From a virus, in the IMG/VR virus record IMGVR_UViG_3300037993_000081, positions 1-55,699 of that record: DNA of 55,699 nt, one strand, 5' to 3'. The position numbers and the translations under genes are program-made. Positions 23,801 to 31,565 of the stretch are shown in pieces (the first letter of the stretch is position 1; each line of letters begins with the position of its first letter). The notes beneath the pieces are model-generated. The model was not told the DNA's origin and did no database searches. It saw nothing but the letters and a program-made list of their open reading frames with translations.

Positions 23801-26341
23801 TGTAAATCCCGCGTAGCTCGTGATTGACGAACTACTGGCCGCAACAGCCACTTGGGTAGCCACCAGACTTGAGCCGGTCACGCTGCCGGTCGTACACGCA
23901 CCCCAGACACCGTTTGTGCCGTTAGACGTGAGGCACTGGTTATTACTGCCCCCGGTCGAAGGAAGTTGCCATGACGACCATCCAGGATTTGCCGAACCAT
24001 TCGAGATCAGGAATTGGTACTGAGTTCCCGCAGCCGTTGCTTGTATGGCACCCGTTGCTTCGCCAAGCAATACTCCATATTGAGTGAGTGTGGTTGCTCC
24101 AGTGCCGCCTTGGGCGACCGTCACCGTCGTACCCGAAGAAAGCAGGGTGCCGGTCACGTCTGGAATAGTGACCGTTGCCGCTACGGTCCCCGATGCCGGA
24201 GTGAGCGTCATCACACCCGTATTTCCACTGTTAGCAAAAGCCAGGGTGCCTGTAGTCGTGCTGACAACACCCAAGGTTGGAGTGGCAGTAAATCCCGGAG
24301 ACGCTCCAGCTAGCACTTGTCCAGCCGCGCCGGTGATCGAGATCACGCCAGTAGTCGCTGACAGGACAACAGGAGCCGTAGCAGTGGTCGCCACCGTGCC
24401 TGAAGTATTCGGCCAGAGAATAGCAGGGGTTCCCGTAACGGCTTGTGCCTTGACCGTGACCGTACCGCTGGTATGGCCAGTCATAATCAGCGATCCCTCA
24501 GCGGCGGCTGAGTTTGTGAGGGTCAGTGATCCAGCGGTAGTACCCGCAATCCCCAAGGTCGGAGTGGCTGTCCAACTGGAAGCCGAGGATGAAGTAGTGT
24601 TCGGAACTTGTCCGGCAGCGGCAGACGTGGCATTAGTACCCCCGCCAGCTATGGGAATGGTCGGTAGATCGCCTGTGGCGATGGCGGAAGCCGTGTAAAT
24701 GTGTCCGGTCGCTGTCGCGTGCAGAACGTCACTCGTGGTTGTGTCCGAAGAACTATCCAGCGCTACTCCACCTGTAGCGTTTGGAAGCGTAATGGTACGC
24801 GCTGCCGTCGCCGTGCCCGTCAGGTTGATGTTGTTCGTTGCCGCGCCGCCGATGTACACACTCGAAGCAGGGAGTGCCGCTGTACCAAGAGTGCATCCAC
24901 CGACCGTCGCGCAGTGTAGGTCCGTTGTAAACGCCGGACTGGTCGCAAATACGGCCACACCCGTTCCAGTCTCGTCTGACAACACACCCGCAAGCTGTGC
25001 CGAAGTCGTTGCGGCAAAGACCGAGAGGTTGTCTGTAAATACCGCCAGTGTTGTCGCGCCGCCATTGTTGTTGTTCACTTTCAAGCGATGCGCCGTTGAA
25101 TCTCCATAAAGGAAATCATTCGACGCTACGCCAGATGGAGCAACAATTTCTGTCAATTCCAGAGGGCCAGCCGTAAGCTGCAAGCCACCCGTTCCTGTGT
25201 AGGAAAGCAGTGTGCCGGTGTCCGTTAAAAGAGAGTTGTTGATCGTGGATGCTGCGGTGAATTTAGCAATTGCGTTGACTGTGCCGCCGCCCGTACCGAC
25301 CGCCCCGGTAGAACATGATCCCCAAACTGCATCCGTGCCGTTACTTGTTAAACACTGTGCGTTTGTTCCGCCCGTGGCTGGCACTTTCCAAGAAGACCAC
25401 CCAGGATCGGTCGCACCCACCTGAAGAAACTGATACTGAGTACCCGCTGCGGTCGCCGTCACTGCCGATGTTCCTTGACCAAGTAAAACGCCGTGCGCGG
25501 TTAAAGTCGTTGCGCCGGTTCCACCGCCGCCCACTACCGCTGTGCCAAATACGGGATCGGCTCCCGTTTGCCCAATTAGAGGGATGCCTGTTGTTCCTAC
25601 CGCCGTTCCGCTGATCGCACTTCCATTACCTTCGTTTAACGCTACGCCGTGCGCTGTCGCGCCCACGTTGACGTTGCAGGTTGAGCCGAGCGTACATGTC
25701 TGACCGTTCGACGTTACCACACTGTTTGAAAGACCCGCATTTGTCAGAGTACCGCTAATCGCAAACTGGACATTCGACCCAGAAGGATTCGAGGCGTTGA
25801 TCGTAATACCTGTTACCGCAGAGCCGTTCTGGAAGTTGATCGGTGTGGCCAGATTGCTTCCACCGTTAACGGTGATGTTGATCCCGCCGCCGCAATCTGC
25901 CGTAGTTGCCGACAGCAAACCGCTGGTTTCGCGGACACAAAACGGCCCGCCGCTCATGTTGGTGGTTGTGTTTCCCGTGACGGTCAATGTTCCCGGAAGC
26001 GTAACCGCGCTCGGGAAAGAGAGCGTCCACGAACCCGATAAGGTGATCGGCGAAGAACCCGTCACGGTAATCTGATTGGCAGTGCCAGCCAACCCAACGC
26101 TAGTCACAGTACCGGTCGCGCCGCCCGATGCTAACGCCGTCCACGTTCCAGTACCCGCCACAATGCTCTGGCACGCATAGACCGTGCCCGCTCCGTTTAT
26201 CAAAACTTGCAAGCGCACTCCCGCAGCGCATGATCCAGACGGAGCAACGGCAACATAGAGCACGTCATGCGATCCGAACTGAGCAAACGCGCACCCGGCA
26301 AACAAGAAAAGAAACAGCAGAATTAATAGAGTTTTAGCCAT
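20846..26341 (-). CDS. Giant secreted repetitive fibre-like protein (1831 aa)
   Basis: Starts at ATG 26341 with MAKTLLILLFLFLFAGCAFAQ. The cleavage site is signal peptidase I (AFA-Q) or possibly lipobox FAGC. The protein contains two ~75-residue repeats of GGTGATTLT...GVLLG...ATAAGTQYQFL...PGWSSW...CLTSNGT (roughly 25.3-25.6 and 23.9-24.1 kb), related shorter repeats, and a Gly/Ala-rich stretch (about 22.3-21.9 kb) of the GGAGGA type. Such repeats are typical of long fibres and adhesins. It overlaps the upstream stop by 8 bases. The lack of aromatic-rich enzymatic motifs favours a structural adhesin. A Sec signal on a phage fibre is odd. Confidence 0.6.
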   Translation of the reverse strand: MAKTLLILLFLFLFAGCAFAQFGSHDVLYVAVAPSGSCAAGVRLQVLINGAGTVYACQSIVAGTGTWTALASGGATGTVTSVGLAGTANQITVTGSSPITLSGSWTLSFPSAVTLPGTLTVTGNTTTNMSGGPFCVRETSGLLSATTADCGGGINITVNGGSNLATPINFQNGSAVTGITINASNPSGSNVQFAISGTLTNAGLSNSVVTSNGQTCTLGSTCNVNVGATAHGVALNEGNGSAISGTAVGTTGIPLIGQTGADPVFGTAVVGGGGTGATTLTAHGVLLGQGTSAVTATAAGTQYQFLQVGATDPGWSSWKVPATGGTNAQCLTSNGTDAVWGSCSTGAVGTGGGTVNAIAKFTAASTINNSLLTDTGTLLSYTGTGGLQLTAGPLELTEIVAPSGVASNDFLYGDSTAHRLKVNNNNGGATTLAVFTDNLSVFAATTSAQLAGVLSDETGTGVAVFATSPAFTTDLHCATVGGCTLGTAALPASSVYIGGAATNNINLTGTATAARTITLPNATGGVALDSSSDTTTSDVLHATATGHIYTASAIATGDLPTIPIAGGGTNATSAAAGQVPNTTSSSASSWTATPTLGIAGTTAGSLTLTNSAAAEGSLIMTGHTSGTVTVKAQAVTGTPAILWPNTSGTVATTATAPVVLSATTGVISITGAAGQVLAGASPGFTATPTLGVVSTTTGTLAFANSGNTGVMTLTPASGTVAATVTIPDVTGTLLSSGTTVTVAQGGTGATTLTQYGVLLGEATGAIQATAAGTQYQFLISNGSANPGWSSWQLPSTGGSNNQCLTSNGTNGVWGACTTGSVTGSSLVATQVAVAASSSSITSYAGFTSDSSGNVTAASVTISNANPGIAYLGQGTTPWGLGTTSIGLGAPTTVTSYNPILPSAASAGTNASSGNFFLKFGTSQNQTGCTASATNLCGYYESTIGLSAATGDVSGVLPAVNGGSGISSPTAHTVLVGEGSSPFGTISVGPTGTVLIGATGADPSFSTALSLGNASTTGSILINGKTSGVISLIAQDTAGTYNWNWPTTAGSANQCLTSQGGGASVMTWASCGGALSGITAASAANTLANGNWPQVWNWAQTTVSQSAFTFGETSAATGSGDIELNVQTLSASTALPIQITSRGTANGVYMTVAGLLESMGTGKIQADTLTSCCGTSGNILVSAGAGATPNGVSTLSYSSPTLTINPTTAGSNSIVAITPTWNNGSITFPGALLVNPTNTGSATGSLLADFQLGSTSQWKLDKVGNSTQLGSATIVGLTDNVALTGSGTGATIGESTAATGASNAIAYITTLTTSSAIPLQITQGAAGPTGANAPALINISAAAAGGAASSHTGYVGAPITLITGAGGAANGTANAGGIGGAFGLTVGNGGAGGATGAGGAGGAIALGSGNGAAGGGTSGTGGVGGAIGFTAGYGGAQVTSGTGGAGGSLTLTAGAGGNGATAGGSGGSVTLTPGAAGTGGTGTAGSVIITGMSSGVVQSSSGTLSASTTLPTGLSATNLTLVTPALGTPTSGTLTTVTGYVENNLTGAAAAGTITEGGATYSVTRAGIATANLTAPWVFQNTNSSNSNTSITMGITAPGTSSGQTVLNVNGASTSGDLTDWGTGGTWTAGVLSGQTIVASVLPTGAFQAKGTTAGFVDLPQGTTSAAVAPCNAATSICIQAPTSVTSQLRILAGTPATGFSLFTNSTGTMTETISAVNGTISAGTGLFGTTAVSAVLAETVAPIAGHFTSITVTTVLGGTCSTQPQFNVFDGTSNTGTAVTGSASTQTKGTGTTQAETQTFAGGDHIGIYISTGGATCTTDVFTVSAQYTTP

Positions 26342-26699
26342 GATGAACCTCGACATTGACCACCGCCCCGTTCGCGCTGGCCGTGATGTAAATGTCATTG
26401 AGATTCGTGCTGTAGTCAGGCGCTTGCTGCACGTCTGTGTCTCCCGCCGCGAGTTCCTTCGCTTGGCAAGTGCCATCGGTCTTCACTCCCGCATTACCCT
26501 TGTAAACAATCGTCCCGGCATTGGTGTAAGACGCCTGGATTGACAAATAGGTAACAGAAGCAATGAGGATCGGCACGGTGGGAGTGGAAGGAGAAGCCGT
26601 CTTTACTGTGTACCCCGCAACAGTGGCTTGCGTGAACAGGTTATACAAATTCTGCGGCGTTTTCGTTATATCTGTGATCGTAATCGTGCAGACTGCCAT
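26334..26699 (-). CDS. Small structural protein of unknown role
   Basis: A 121-residue protein beginning MAVCTITITDITKTPQNLY, a beta-rich protein with no signal peptide or TM. The C-terminus is acidic and polar (CQAKELAAGDTDVQQAP, NVEVHHG). It sits between an adaptor-like gene and the giant fibre gene and is coupled to both, so it may be a minor tail or head-tail junction protein (inference by position). Confidence 0.4.
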   Translation of the reverse strand: MAVCTITITDITKTPQNLYNLFTQATVAGYTVKTASPSTPTVPILIASVTYLSIQASYTNAGTIVYKGNAGVKTDGTCQAKELAAGDTDVQQAPDYSTNLNDIYITASANGAVVNVEVHHG

Positions 26700-26702
26700 G
26701 AC

Positions 26703-27713
26703 TCACCAACTTCCTACGTTCAGTTGTCCAAGACGATTCGTAGAGAATCCGTCTTGGGTCCAAGATGGCCGACGTTTTGGCCTGGTTAAGAAATCGCGAT
26801 GCAGGTTCGCGTCGATAGCTCGAATTTTCTTGAGGCATTCGACGTATTCTTTGCGTGACATTTCAGCGAGAAAGCGCCAATCTGCTCCCGATCCGCGTTG
26901 CTGGTTTTCGCCCTTTTGCGCTTCCTTGTACTGGTACAGAACTTCTTTCGCTCGCCACGTTACCAACTCTTCCGTGAGTGGGTAGGGAACTGTGTCTGTG
27001 GGATTCGTAAGTAAAGTCCCGCGCCGCTTGAATGTGAAGCTTAGAGGCCAGATTGACAAAATGTGAGGCCAGACCTCGTAACGCAGATAGCCCAAGGTGG
27101 CGCTCCCGGTTCTGCGGTCAACATCAAATGGAACCGCATAGGTTGGTAGCGCCGGTCCAAAAATGACGCGCTCGGGGTCTTCTACCGAAAGATCATCTTG
27201 AGACAGGTCGGTAAAACTTACATAGTCGCCATCGGTCGTGTCCCTGATCTCCACAAACGATCTGAAATCAGACACCGGAACAGGAAAGTACGCTTGATAG
27301 ATGTAGTAGTTATTCCCGGCACCGCTTGCCGGTTCCGCCCAAACTCGATCAAGGGTGAGGGTTGCAAAAGGGGGACTGCCTACCGCGTTGTAGCCGATGA
27401 TGTCATATAGGGCGTAAGAGGGGTTACGGAACTGTAGGTTCGTCAGTGGCGTGCTGGCGTTAGCCAAGGCCCAAACAGTCGTCGCAGTCGCGTCTCCGAT
27501 CACCGTAGCGCTCCCAGGAGTGGTTGTAACCGTCCCTTTGCTCGCCACAAGGCCGGGAATTAGCCAGCCACCAGAATTGCCAAGCTGAAAGCTCCACACT
27601 GTCTCGTCGTAAACCCTTCCAAGGGCGTCGTTGATCTTTGATTTGACGAGTTCCAGAGACACGCCGGGGATTTCGCCCTGTGCCAGAGACTTCGCCATCG
27701 TGATATACGACAT
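26703..27713 (-). CDS. Head-tail adaptor/connector-like protein
   Basis: A 336-residue protein with AGGAGCAGGTT before ATG 27713. N-terminal helices (LELVKSKINDALGRVYDETVW) and a middle part with VWPHILSIWPLSFTFKRRG resemble connector proteins of podovirus-like contigs. The C-terminal third is helical and charged (ELVTWRAKEVLYQYKEAQKG, EYVECLKKIRAID). It lies downstream of the terminator that closes the capsid unit, so it is the first gene of the next unit. It is related in kind to the protein at 10372-11676. Confidence 0.5.
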   Translation of the reverse strand: MSYITMAKSLAQGEIPGVSLELVKSKINDALGRVYDETVWSFQLGNSGGWLIPGLVASKGTVTTTPGSATVIGDATATTVWALANASTPLTNLQFRNPSYALYDIIGYNAVGSPPFATLTLDRVWAEPASGAGNNYYIYQAYFPVPVSDFRSFVEIRDTTDGDYVSFTDLSQDDLSVEDPERVIFGPALPTYAVPFDVDRRTGSATLGYLRYEVWPHILSIWPLSFTFKRRGTLLTNPTDTVPYPLTEELVTWRAKEVLYQYKEAQKGENQQRGSGADWRFLAEMSRKEYVECLKKIRAIDANLHRDFLTRPKRRPSWTQDGFSTNRLGQLNVGSW

Positions 27714-27724
27714 AACCTGCTCCT

Positions 27725-27764
27725 AAGAAAAAAGGGAGCGGCGGTTCCCCACCGCGCGCTCCCT
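27725..27764 (-). terminator. Strong intrinsic terminator after the capsid unit
   Basis: On the minus strand AGGGAGCG (complement of 27757-27764) pairs with CGCTCCCT (27733-27740), extended by GCGGT/ACCGC with one bulge and a 5-nt loop. It is followed by TTTTTTCTTAG. It lies between the stop at 27790 and the start at 27713, so it ends capsid transcription before the adaptor gene. Confidence 0.8.
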
Positions 27765-27789
27765 ACGCCAAACGGACAGCCGGAAACTT

Positions 27790-28122
27790 TTAGAATTCGC
27801 CTCCCCAAGCGCTAAACTGGACAACGATTGCTGCAAGGGCGGTGCTGCTATTCGCTACTTCCGCCATGCTTGCAGCAGTGAACCATCTGAACGCCCACGT
27901 TGCTCGTGTCGATCCCACAACGCTCGGATAAGGAAACGCGATGTAGGTATGGGTCGTGTCCATGCAAGGCTCAACAGAGTCGATGTAGACTCCCACTGGA
28001 AACGAAATCGGATCGAAAGTGGATGTTGAATAGATCGCTGGTCCCGTCCCATAGAACGTCCACTTCTGTCGTTGACCGACCGAGAGACCGCCTTCATAAC
28101 CTTTGACAATTGATGCTTGCAC
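27790..28122 (-). CDS. Small capsid-region structural protein
   Basis: A 110-residue protein. I use GTG 28122, preceded by GGGAGGGACT, since no ATG lies nearby in frame. It starts VQASIVKGYEGGLSVGQ and has beta-type strands (KWTFYGTGPAIYST, YIDSVEPCMDTTHTYIAF). It is third after the MCP and closes a unit ended by a terminator. Position suggests a head decoration or completion protein. No specific family is recognised. Confidence 0.45.
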   Translation of the reverse strand: MQASIVKGYEGGLSVGQRQKWTFYGTGPAIYSTSTFDPISFPVGVYIDSVEPCMDTTHTYIAFPYPSVVGSTRATWAFRWFTAASMAEVANSSTALAAIVVQFSAWGGEF

Positions 28123-28132
28123 AGTCCCTCCC

Positions 28133-28759
28133 TTATCCTTGAACCAGCGGTATATCGAGCAACACGCGGTACGTCCCACCAGCCGCACCGTGATTTGCCG
28201 GACTTAGAGCAAACCCAATCGTTGTCGCGACAATCGACCCAGGCGATGCCAGATCGTCCGTAAAGCCGTTCGCAATCGAGTTGATGACATCCCCAACCAG
28301 TGGACTCGCGTTGGTCACGCCACCCGATTTTCCGATCACCGTTGCATCTCCAGCTTCTTGGACGAAGACATAAGCGCCTGCCGTAACCTGTGCGGCGGTG
28401 ATGGTTGCCAAGAACACAACAGGACGGACGGGGCTGATGCTGCTCTTAATGAAGAAGCTCGCATCGTAGCTCGTGATGACGTTCACGCCTTTTGCGAGAG
28501 AAGCCATCAAGCCGATAGACCCACGAACGATATACGCGGCAGTCGCGCCGGAGTCAATCTGGACGAAGCGGTAACGACCAGAGTGTAATTGCTGCCGACC
28601 GTAGGCTTGCGCTTCCGCTTCTGTCAGATCGAAGTAACCGCCGACGATGAGACCCCCTGCGTAATACGGGTAGCCCGTCCGGGTGTCAAGCAATCCCGAA
28701 GGAGAGTTGTAAACAGCAACCAAGTCCTGCGGTAGAAATTCATTCCATTGCAAAGGCAT
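28133..28759 (-). CDS. Capsid-associated protein, possibly head decoration
   Basis: A 208-residue protein, helical at the N-terminus (DLTEAEAQAYGRQQL) then beta-rich (FFIKSSISPVRPVVFLATIT, GAYVFVQEAGDATVIG). The C-terminus contains AAGGTYRVLLDIPLVQG. It follows the MCP gene directly. A decoration or cement protein is the likely role by position; no motif is diagnostic. Confidence 0.45.
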   Translation of the reverse strand: MPLQWNEFLPQDLVAVYNSPSGLLDTRTGYPYYAGGLIVGGYFDLTEAEAQAYGRQQLHSGRYRFVQIDSGATAAYIVRGSIGLMASLAKGVNVITSYDASFFIKSSISPVRPVVFLATITAAQVTAGAYVFVQEAGDATVIGKSGGVTNASPLVGDVINSIANGFTDDLASPGSIVATTIGFALSPANHGAAGGTYRVLLDIPLVQG

Positions 28760-28769
28760 CTTAGCTCTC

Positions 28770-30035
28770 CTACGCGGTGAAGCCCGACACGATCAATCCG
28801 TGTCTGGGGTTGAAAACGTAAAGGTTCGTCGCAAGCCGCTGGAACATATTCGCAGCGCTAACGTTATCGGGAATTTCCTTGACCTTGGTCGCGAAGAACC
28901 AGCTCTTTTCTGCGGTCGGACGTAACTTGATCGCTTCTGGATCGAACAGAACCAAAATTTCCGATGCCTGAATCGTGGTCGCAGATGGGAAATTCGATCC
29001 AGTCGGAGAAGCCGCAGCAGCCGCAATTGCGACACCGCTCGACAAGTACGTTGGACTGGTATAGGAACTCAATTGGGTTGTACTTCCGCTGCCATCCACG
29101 AAGTTTGTGTTTGGAGACGCCGTGCCATAAGCCGCTGTGTTTCCACCCGGCAAATAATTCCAAGTCTTACCAGAAGGGCAGAGCGGATCGGCGTAAATCT
29201 TGACGCCGAAGAAATCGACCGAAGGCCAGCCGAAGTCTGTTCCTTCCTTGACACTCTGCTGATCGACTCTCGCAATCGCTCGAAGCATATTCACCAGAGC
29301 CGCCCATCCAAAGGGACTTGTGATGCCCACCTTGGCTTTGGCATTGAGCGTGAGCAATTGGGCGATCACGTTGGTCAGCACGGGATAGGTAATCGGCCCC
29401 GGATAGCCATTCGACTGACCGCAGTAGTACGGTGTCGAGTTGTACGCCTGCCCCACTGCTCCGTTGCGCGTCACACCACCAGTCAAAGTAAACACGTTGC
29501 CATCCGGCGAAGGATCAATGCCGTTTGAGAAGCCCTCAAAGAATCCGTTTGAGGACTTCGAGCGATCATCGGAAACAGCAGAGGTTCCACCGTTAGCCGA
29601 AGACGGCTGGCCGTGGCGATACCCGTCCATTTCCAGCATCGTGTTCATCTGCGAGACAAGGTTCGCCTCAAGCAGCGCCCGTTGGTCGATGGCTTGCGTG
29701 TCACCGGCCCGGTTGAGCACATCCAACTCGAAGTCTTCGATCTGCGTATAGACCGCATACGCCTTCTCGTAGAACTTCGCGGCACTCGCAATCTGGTTGC
29801 GAGTCACTGTGATCGTCTGCCCCGGCGTTACCGCTGCGCCTTGCAAGCGAGCATAGTTGAACGCTTCCACCATCCCGGAGCCGCCTAGGAAGTCCTCGAC
29901 AATCCCGTAGCGCCGGAGGATGTCCTGTAAAGGAGTGTCCACAAAAAAGCACTCACTTATGACATTTTTTCTGATGCTTTCGCGGGTGGACACCTCAATC
30001 TCATTATATTGTGGGTCGTATAACGGGGCTCCCAT
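28770..30035 (-). CDS. Major capsid protein (HK97 fold)
   Basis: A 421-residue protein with AAGGTGAG before ATG 30035. The size, the order (portal, scaffold, MCP) and the pattern VSTRESIRKN, FYEKAYAVYTQIEDFELDVLNRA, VSQMNTMLEMDGYRHGQ, SPFGWAALVNMLRAI, DFFGVKIYADP and ILVLFDPEAIKLRP are typical of HK97-fold shells. The C-terminus (ATNLYVFNPRHGLIVSG) matches the closing strand. It is the most abundant virion protein by inference. The gene sits directly downstream of the scaffold gene. Confidence 0.8.
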   Translation of the reverse strand: MGAPLYDPQYNEIEVSTRESIRKNVISECFFVDTPLQDILRRYGIVEDFLGGSGMVEAFNYARLQGAAVTPGQTITVTRNQIASAAKFYEKAYAVYTQIEDFELDVLNRAGDTQAIDQRALLEANLVSQMNTMLEMDGYRHGQPSSANGGTSAVSDDRSKSSNGFFEGFSNGIDPSPDGNVFTLTGGVTRNGAVGQAYNSTPYYCGQSNGYPGPITYPVLTNVIAQLLTLNAKAKVGITSPFGWAALVNMLRAIARVDQQSVKEGTDFGWPSVDFFGVKIYADPLCPSGKTWNYLPGGNTAAYGTASPNTNFVDGSGSTTQLSSYTSPTYLSSGVAIAAAAASPTGSNFPSATTIQASEILVLFDPEAIKLRPTAEKSWFFATKVKEIPDNVSAANMFQRLATNLYVFNPRHGLIVSGFTA

Positions 30036-30074
30036 GTTAGCTCACCTTTCCTTGTGAAATCGGGATCACGACAA

Positions 30075-30902
30075 CTATGCCGCTCCCCTGATCTGTTCAA
30101 CATCCTTGTGGAGATTTTCGAGCAATCTCCGTTGCCGTTCACGGACAGGAACGTTCCCATCCGACTTGTGAAAATCTTCACCCTTGATCTTCGGAACAAA
30201 GCTCGAACGCGAGGACTCGCCCGCACGAAGGTTTGGATTACTGCCACGCTTTTCAGCATCAATGCGGAGCTGTTCATCAACCTTGACCTTCACCGCGTCA
30301 TCGACTTTCTTTTGGAAAACTTCTGCTTCTTTCGCGGTCTGGCGCTCGCGGAACTTGTACTTCTCCGCGATGTACTCTCCAACCGACTTCCGGGCGCGAG
30401 ATGCTTCTTCCGCAATATTGGTCGAAGGATCAGGAATAGGAACGCCGTAGAGCCTGATGTGCTCATTGTTGGCGTCAAGCCACTGGCTCATCACGTTTCC
30501 AACTCTGCCCATAATCTTGTCTGCGTCCACCGCGTTGCCTCCGATTGCCGGACTGCCGGGAACTACCGGCTTTGCGCCTTCTGCCGTTGGCAGATTGACA
30601 TCGAACCCCTGAGTCTTGAGCGACTTCAGATACTCGACTGTCGCGTCGTACTTCGCTTGGAGCGATCCTTGCTCGGTCAAAGTCTTCTGGTACTTATCGA
30701 CGTAGGCGTTGATTTCTTTCCGCTCAAGTTCGGTCTGCCGTCTGGCTTCTTCCGCCTTCGTCGCTTCTTGCGCAGCAGTGGACAGTTTCGTGTCGGCTTC
30801 GGCAACGAATCCGGTGAGCGCGGCAACAACTTCCTTGGGGAGTCCGGCAGCCACTTCATCTGCGATGCCGGATTGTTTCAGAATTTCGGCCACGGTTGGC
30901 AT
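30075..30902 (-). CDS. Scaffold protein
   Basis: A 275-residue, mostly helical, highly charged protein with long coiled-coil-like stretches (QEATKAEEARRQTELERKEI, YVDKYQKTLTEQGSLQAKYD, REQLRID-type heptads). No cysteines are obvious, and there are no catalytic motifs. It is immediately upstream of the MCP with about 40 bases between them, the standard scaffold position. The C-terminal basic region (RERQRRLLENLHKDVEQ) probably contacts the capsid protein, as in other scaffolds. Identification is by composition and context. Confidence 0.65.
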   Translation of the reverse strand: MPTVAEILKQSGIADEVAAGLPKEVVAALTGFVAEADTKLSTAAQEATKAEEARRQTELERKEINAYVDKYQKTLTEQGSLQAKYDATVEYLKSLKTQGFDVNLPTAEGAKPVVPGSPAIGGNAVDADKIMGRVGNVMSQWLDANNEHIRLYGVPIPDPSTNIAEEASRARKSVGEYIAEKYKFRERQTAKEAEVFQKKVDDAVKVKVDEQLRIDAEKRGSNPNLRAGESSRSSFVPKIKGEDFHKSDGNVPVRERQRRLLENLHKDVEQIRGAA

Positions 30903-30905
30903 AAT

Positions 30906-31175
30906 CTATTGTCCTTGTGGGCCAGTTTGCGGCTCTTGCTGTGGCCGCGCTGCCATCATCGTCTTCTGGAGAGCCTTTACAAACGCCGTGCGAGCCTCCA
31001 TGAGTTCCCCCTGCACGATTGGGTTTTGCTGAGAAAGTTGCTCACACGCTTGTGCGAGTTTTGCAAGCGTCTGTTGCAGAGGATTCGCCTGTTGTTGCGC
31101 GGGAGAGACTCCCCCTGGAGAAGGAGTCCCACCCTGCGGCTGCGAATCTGGTTGCGGTGTTGGCTGAGCGGCCAT
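30906..31175 (-). CDS. Small Gln/Pro-rich protein, paralogue of the gene at 38643
   Basis: An 89-residue protein starting at ATG 31175, TAATG-coupled. Pro/Gln-rich ends flank a helical core: QTLAKLAQACEQLSQQNP...ELMEARTAFVKALQKTMM. The core aligns with the protein encoded at 38643-38870 (LVKMAALCEQVGKENP...RRSFVGALQATMG), so the two are paralogues. It is in the capsid operon before the scaffold; an assembly or chaperone role is possible, not shown. Confidence 0.5.
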   Translation of the reverse strand: MAAQPTPQPDSQPQGGTPSPGGVSPAQQQANPLQQTLAKLAQACEQLSQQNPIVQGELMEARTAFVKALQKTMMAARPQQEPQTGPQGQ

Positions 31176-31303
31176 TAGGTTTTCCCTGACTTCCATGACC
31201 CCTTGTTGTGCCGTTTGTTGCTCGTTCGGCCCTTCAAGCGACCCTTCTGCCAGCCAACCGCTCTGGTTTTGATCTTCAGCCTGCTACCTTTGCGCTTGGC
31301 CAT
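31175..31303 (-). CDS. Tiny basic protein, possible DNA-binding virion peptide
   Basis: A 42-residue protein very rich in Lys/Arg (MAKRKGSRLKIKTRAVG, then GRLKGRTSNKRHNKGS), ending at TAA that overlaps the next ATG. GGAGCCGAT lies upstream of ATG 31303. A protamine-like or scaffold-accessory role is conceivable. Similar to the 36-residue basic peptide encoded just upstream. Confidence 0.5.
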   Translation of the reverse strand: MAKRKGSRLKIKTRAVGWQKGRLKGRTSNKRHNKGSWKSGKT

Positions 31304-31312
31304 GATCGGCTC

Positions 31313-31423
31313 CTACCGCTTGCTGCGGCGTTTCTTGCCACCTTTCTTGTGGCCTTTCTTGTGGCCTTTCTTGGCCATGTGTGCGCCGCCCTTGATTACC
31401 AGCCCCTTGTGTCTCTTTGCCAT
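31313..31423 (-). CDS. Tiny Lys/His-rich repeat peptide
   Basis: A 36-residue peptide with a perfect AAAGGAGG site before ATG 31423. It contains KKGHKKGHKKGGKKRRSKR, an Lys-Lys-Gly-His repeat able to bind DNA or metal. It is the first gene of the capsid unit downstream of a terminator. Its translation is well supported by the ribosome site; function unknown. Confidence 0.5.
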   Translation of the reverse strand: MAKRHKGLVIKGGAHMAKKGHKKGHKKGGKKRRSKR

Positions 31424-31449
31424 TTGAAACCTCCTTTGAATTTTGCTCC

Positions 31450-31487
31450 AAAAGAAAACGCCTCGCGACGTTTTCCGTCCGAGGCGT
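31450..31487 (-). terminator. Intrinsic terminator at the end of the portal unit
   Basis: ACGCCTCG (minus strand, complement of 31480-31487) pairs with CGAGGCGT (complement of 31458-31465), with an inner GACG/CGTC stem. It is followed on the minus strand by TTTTCTTTT. It sits between the stop at 31562 and the capsid unit start at 31423. Confidence 0.7.
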
Positions 31488-31537
31488 CATTATTTTCTCA
31501 AAAGAGGATAATGGCGAATCTCTTTACCAATTCGACA

Positions 31538-31565
31538 ATTACTCCAAACTCAATACCCGTGTCAA
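31538..31565 (-). promoter_or_regulatory. Possible leftward promoter for the capsid unit
   Basis: TTGACA (complement of 31560-31565) is a perfect -35. With 16 bases of spacing it faces AGTAAT (complement of 31538-31543; 4 of 6). It overlaps the stop codon of the gene at 31562 and lies upstream of the terminator, so a transcript from it would meet the terminator first. That weakens the call. Confidence 0.3.

Noticed and set aside
30054-31178. Long plus-strand frame of 374 codons opposite the scaffold and neighbours.
   Set aside because: It is a mirror of genuine minus-strand genes with strong ribosome sites and coiled-coil composition; the plus frame is Arg/Leu/Phe-rich and has no ribosome site.
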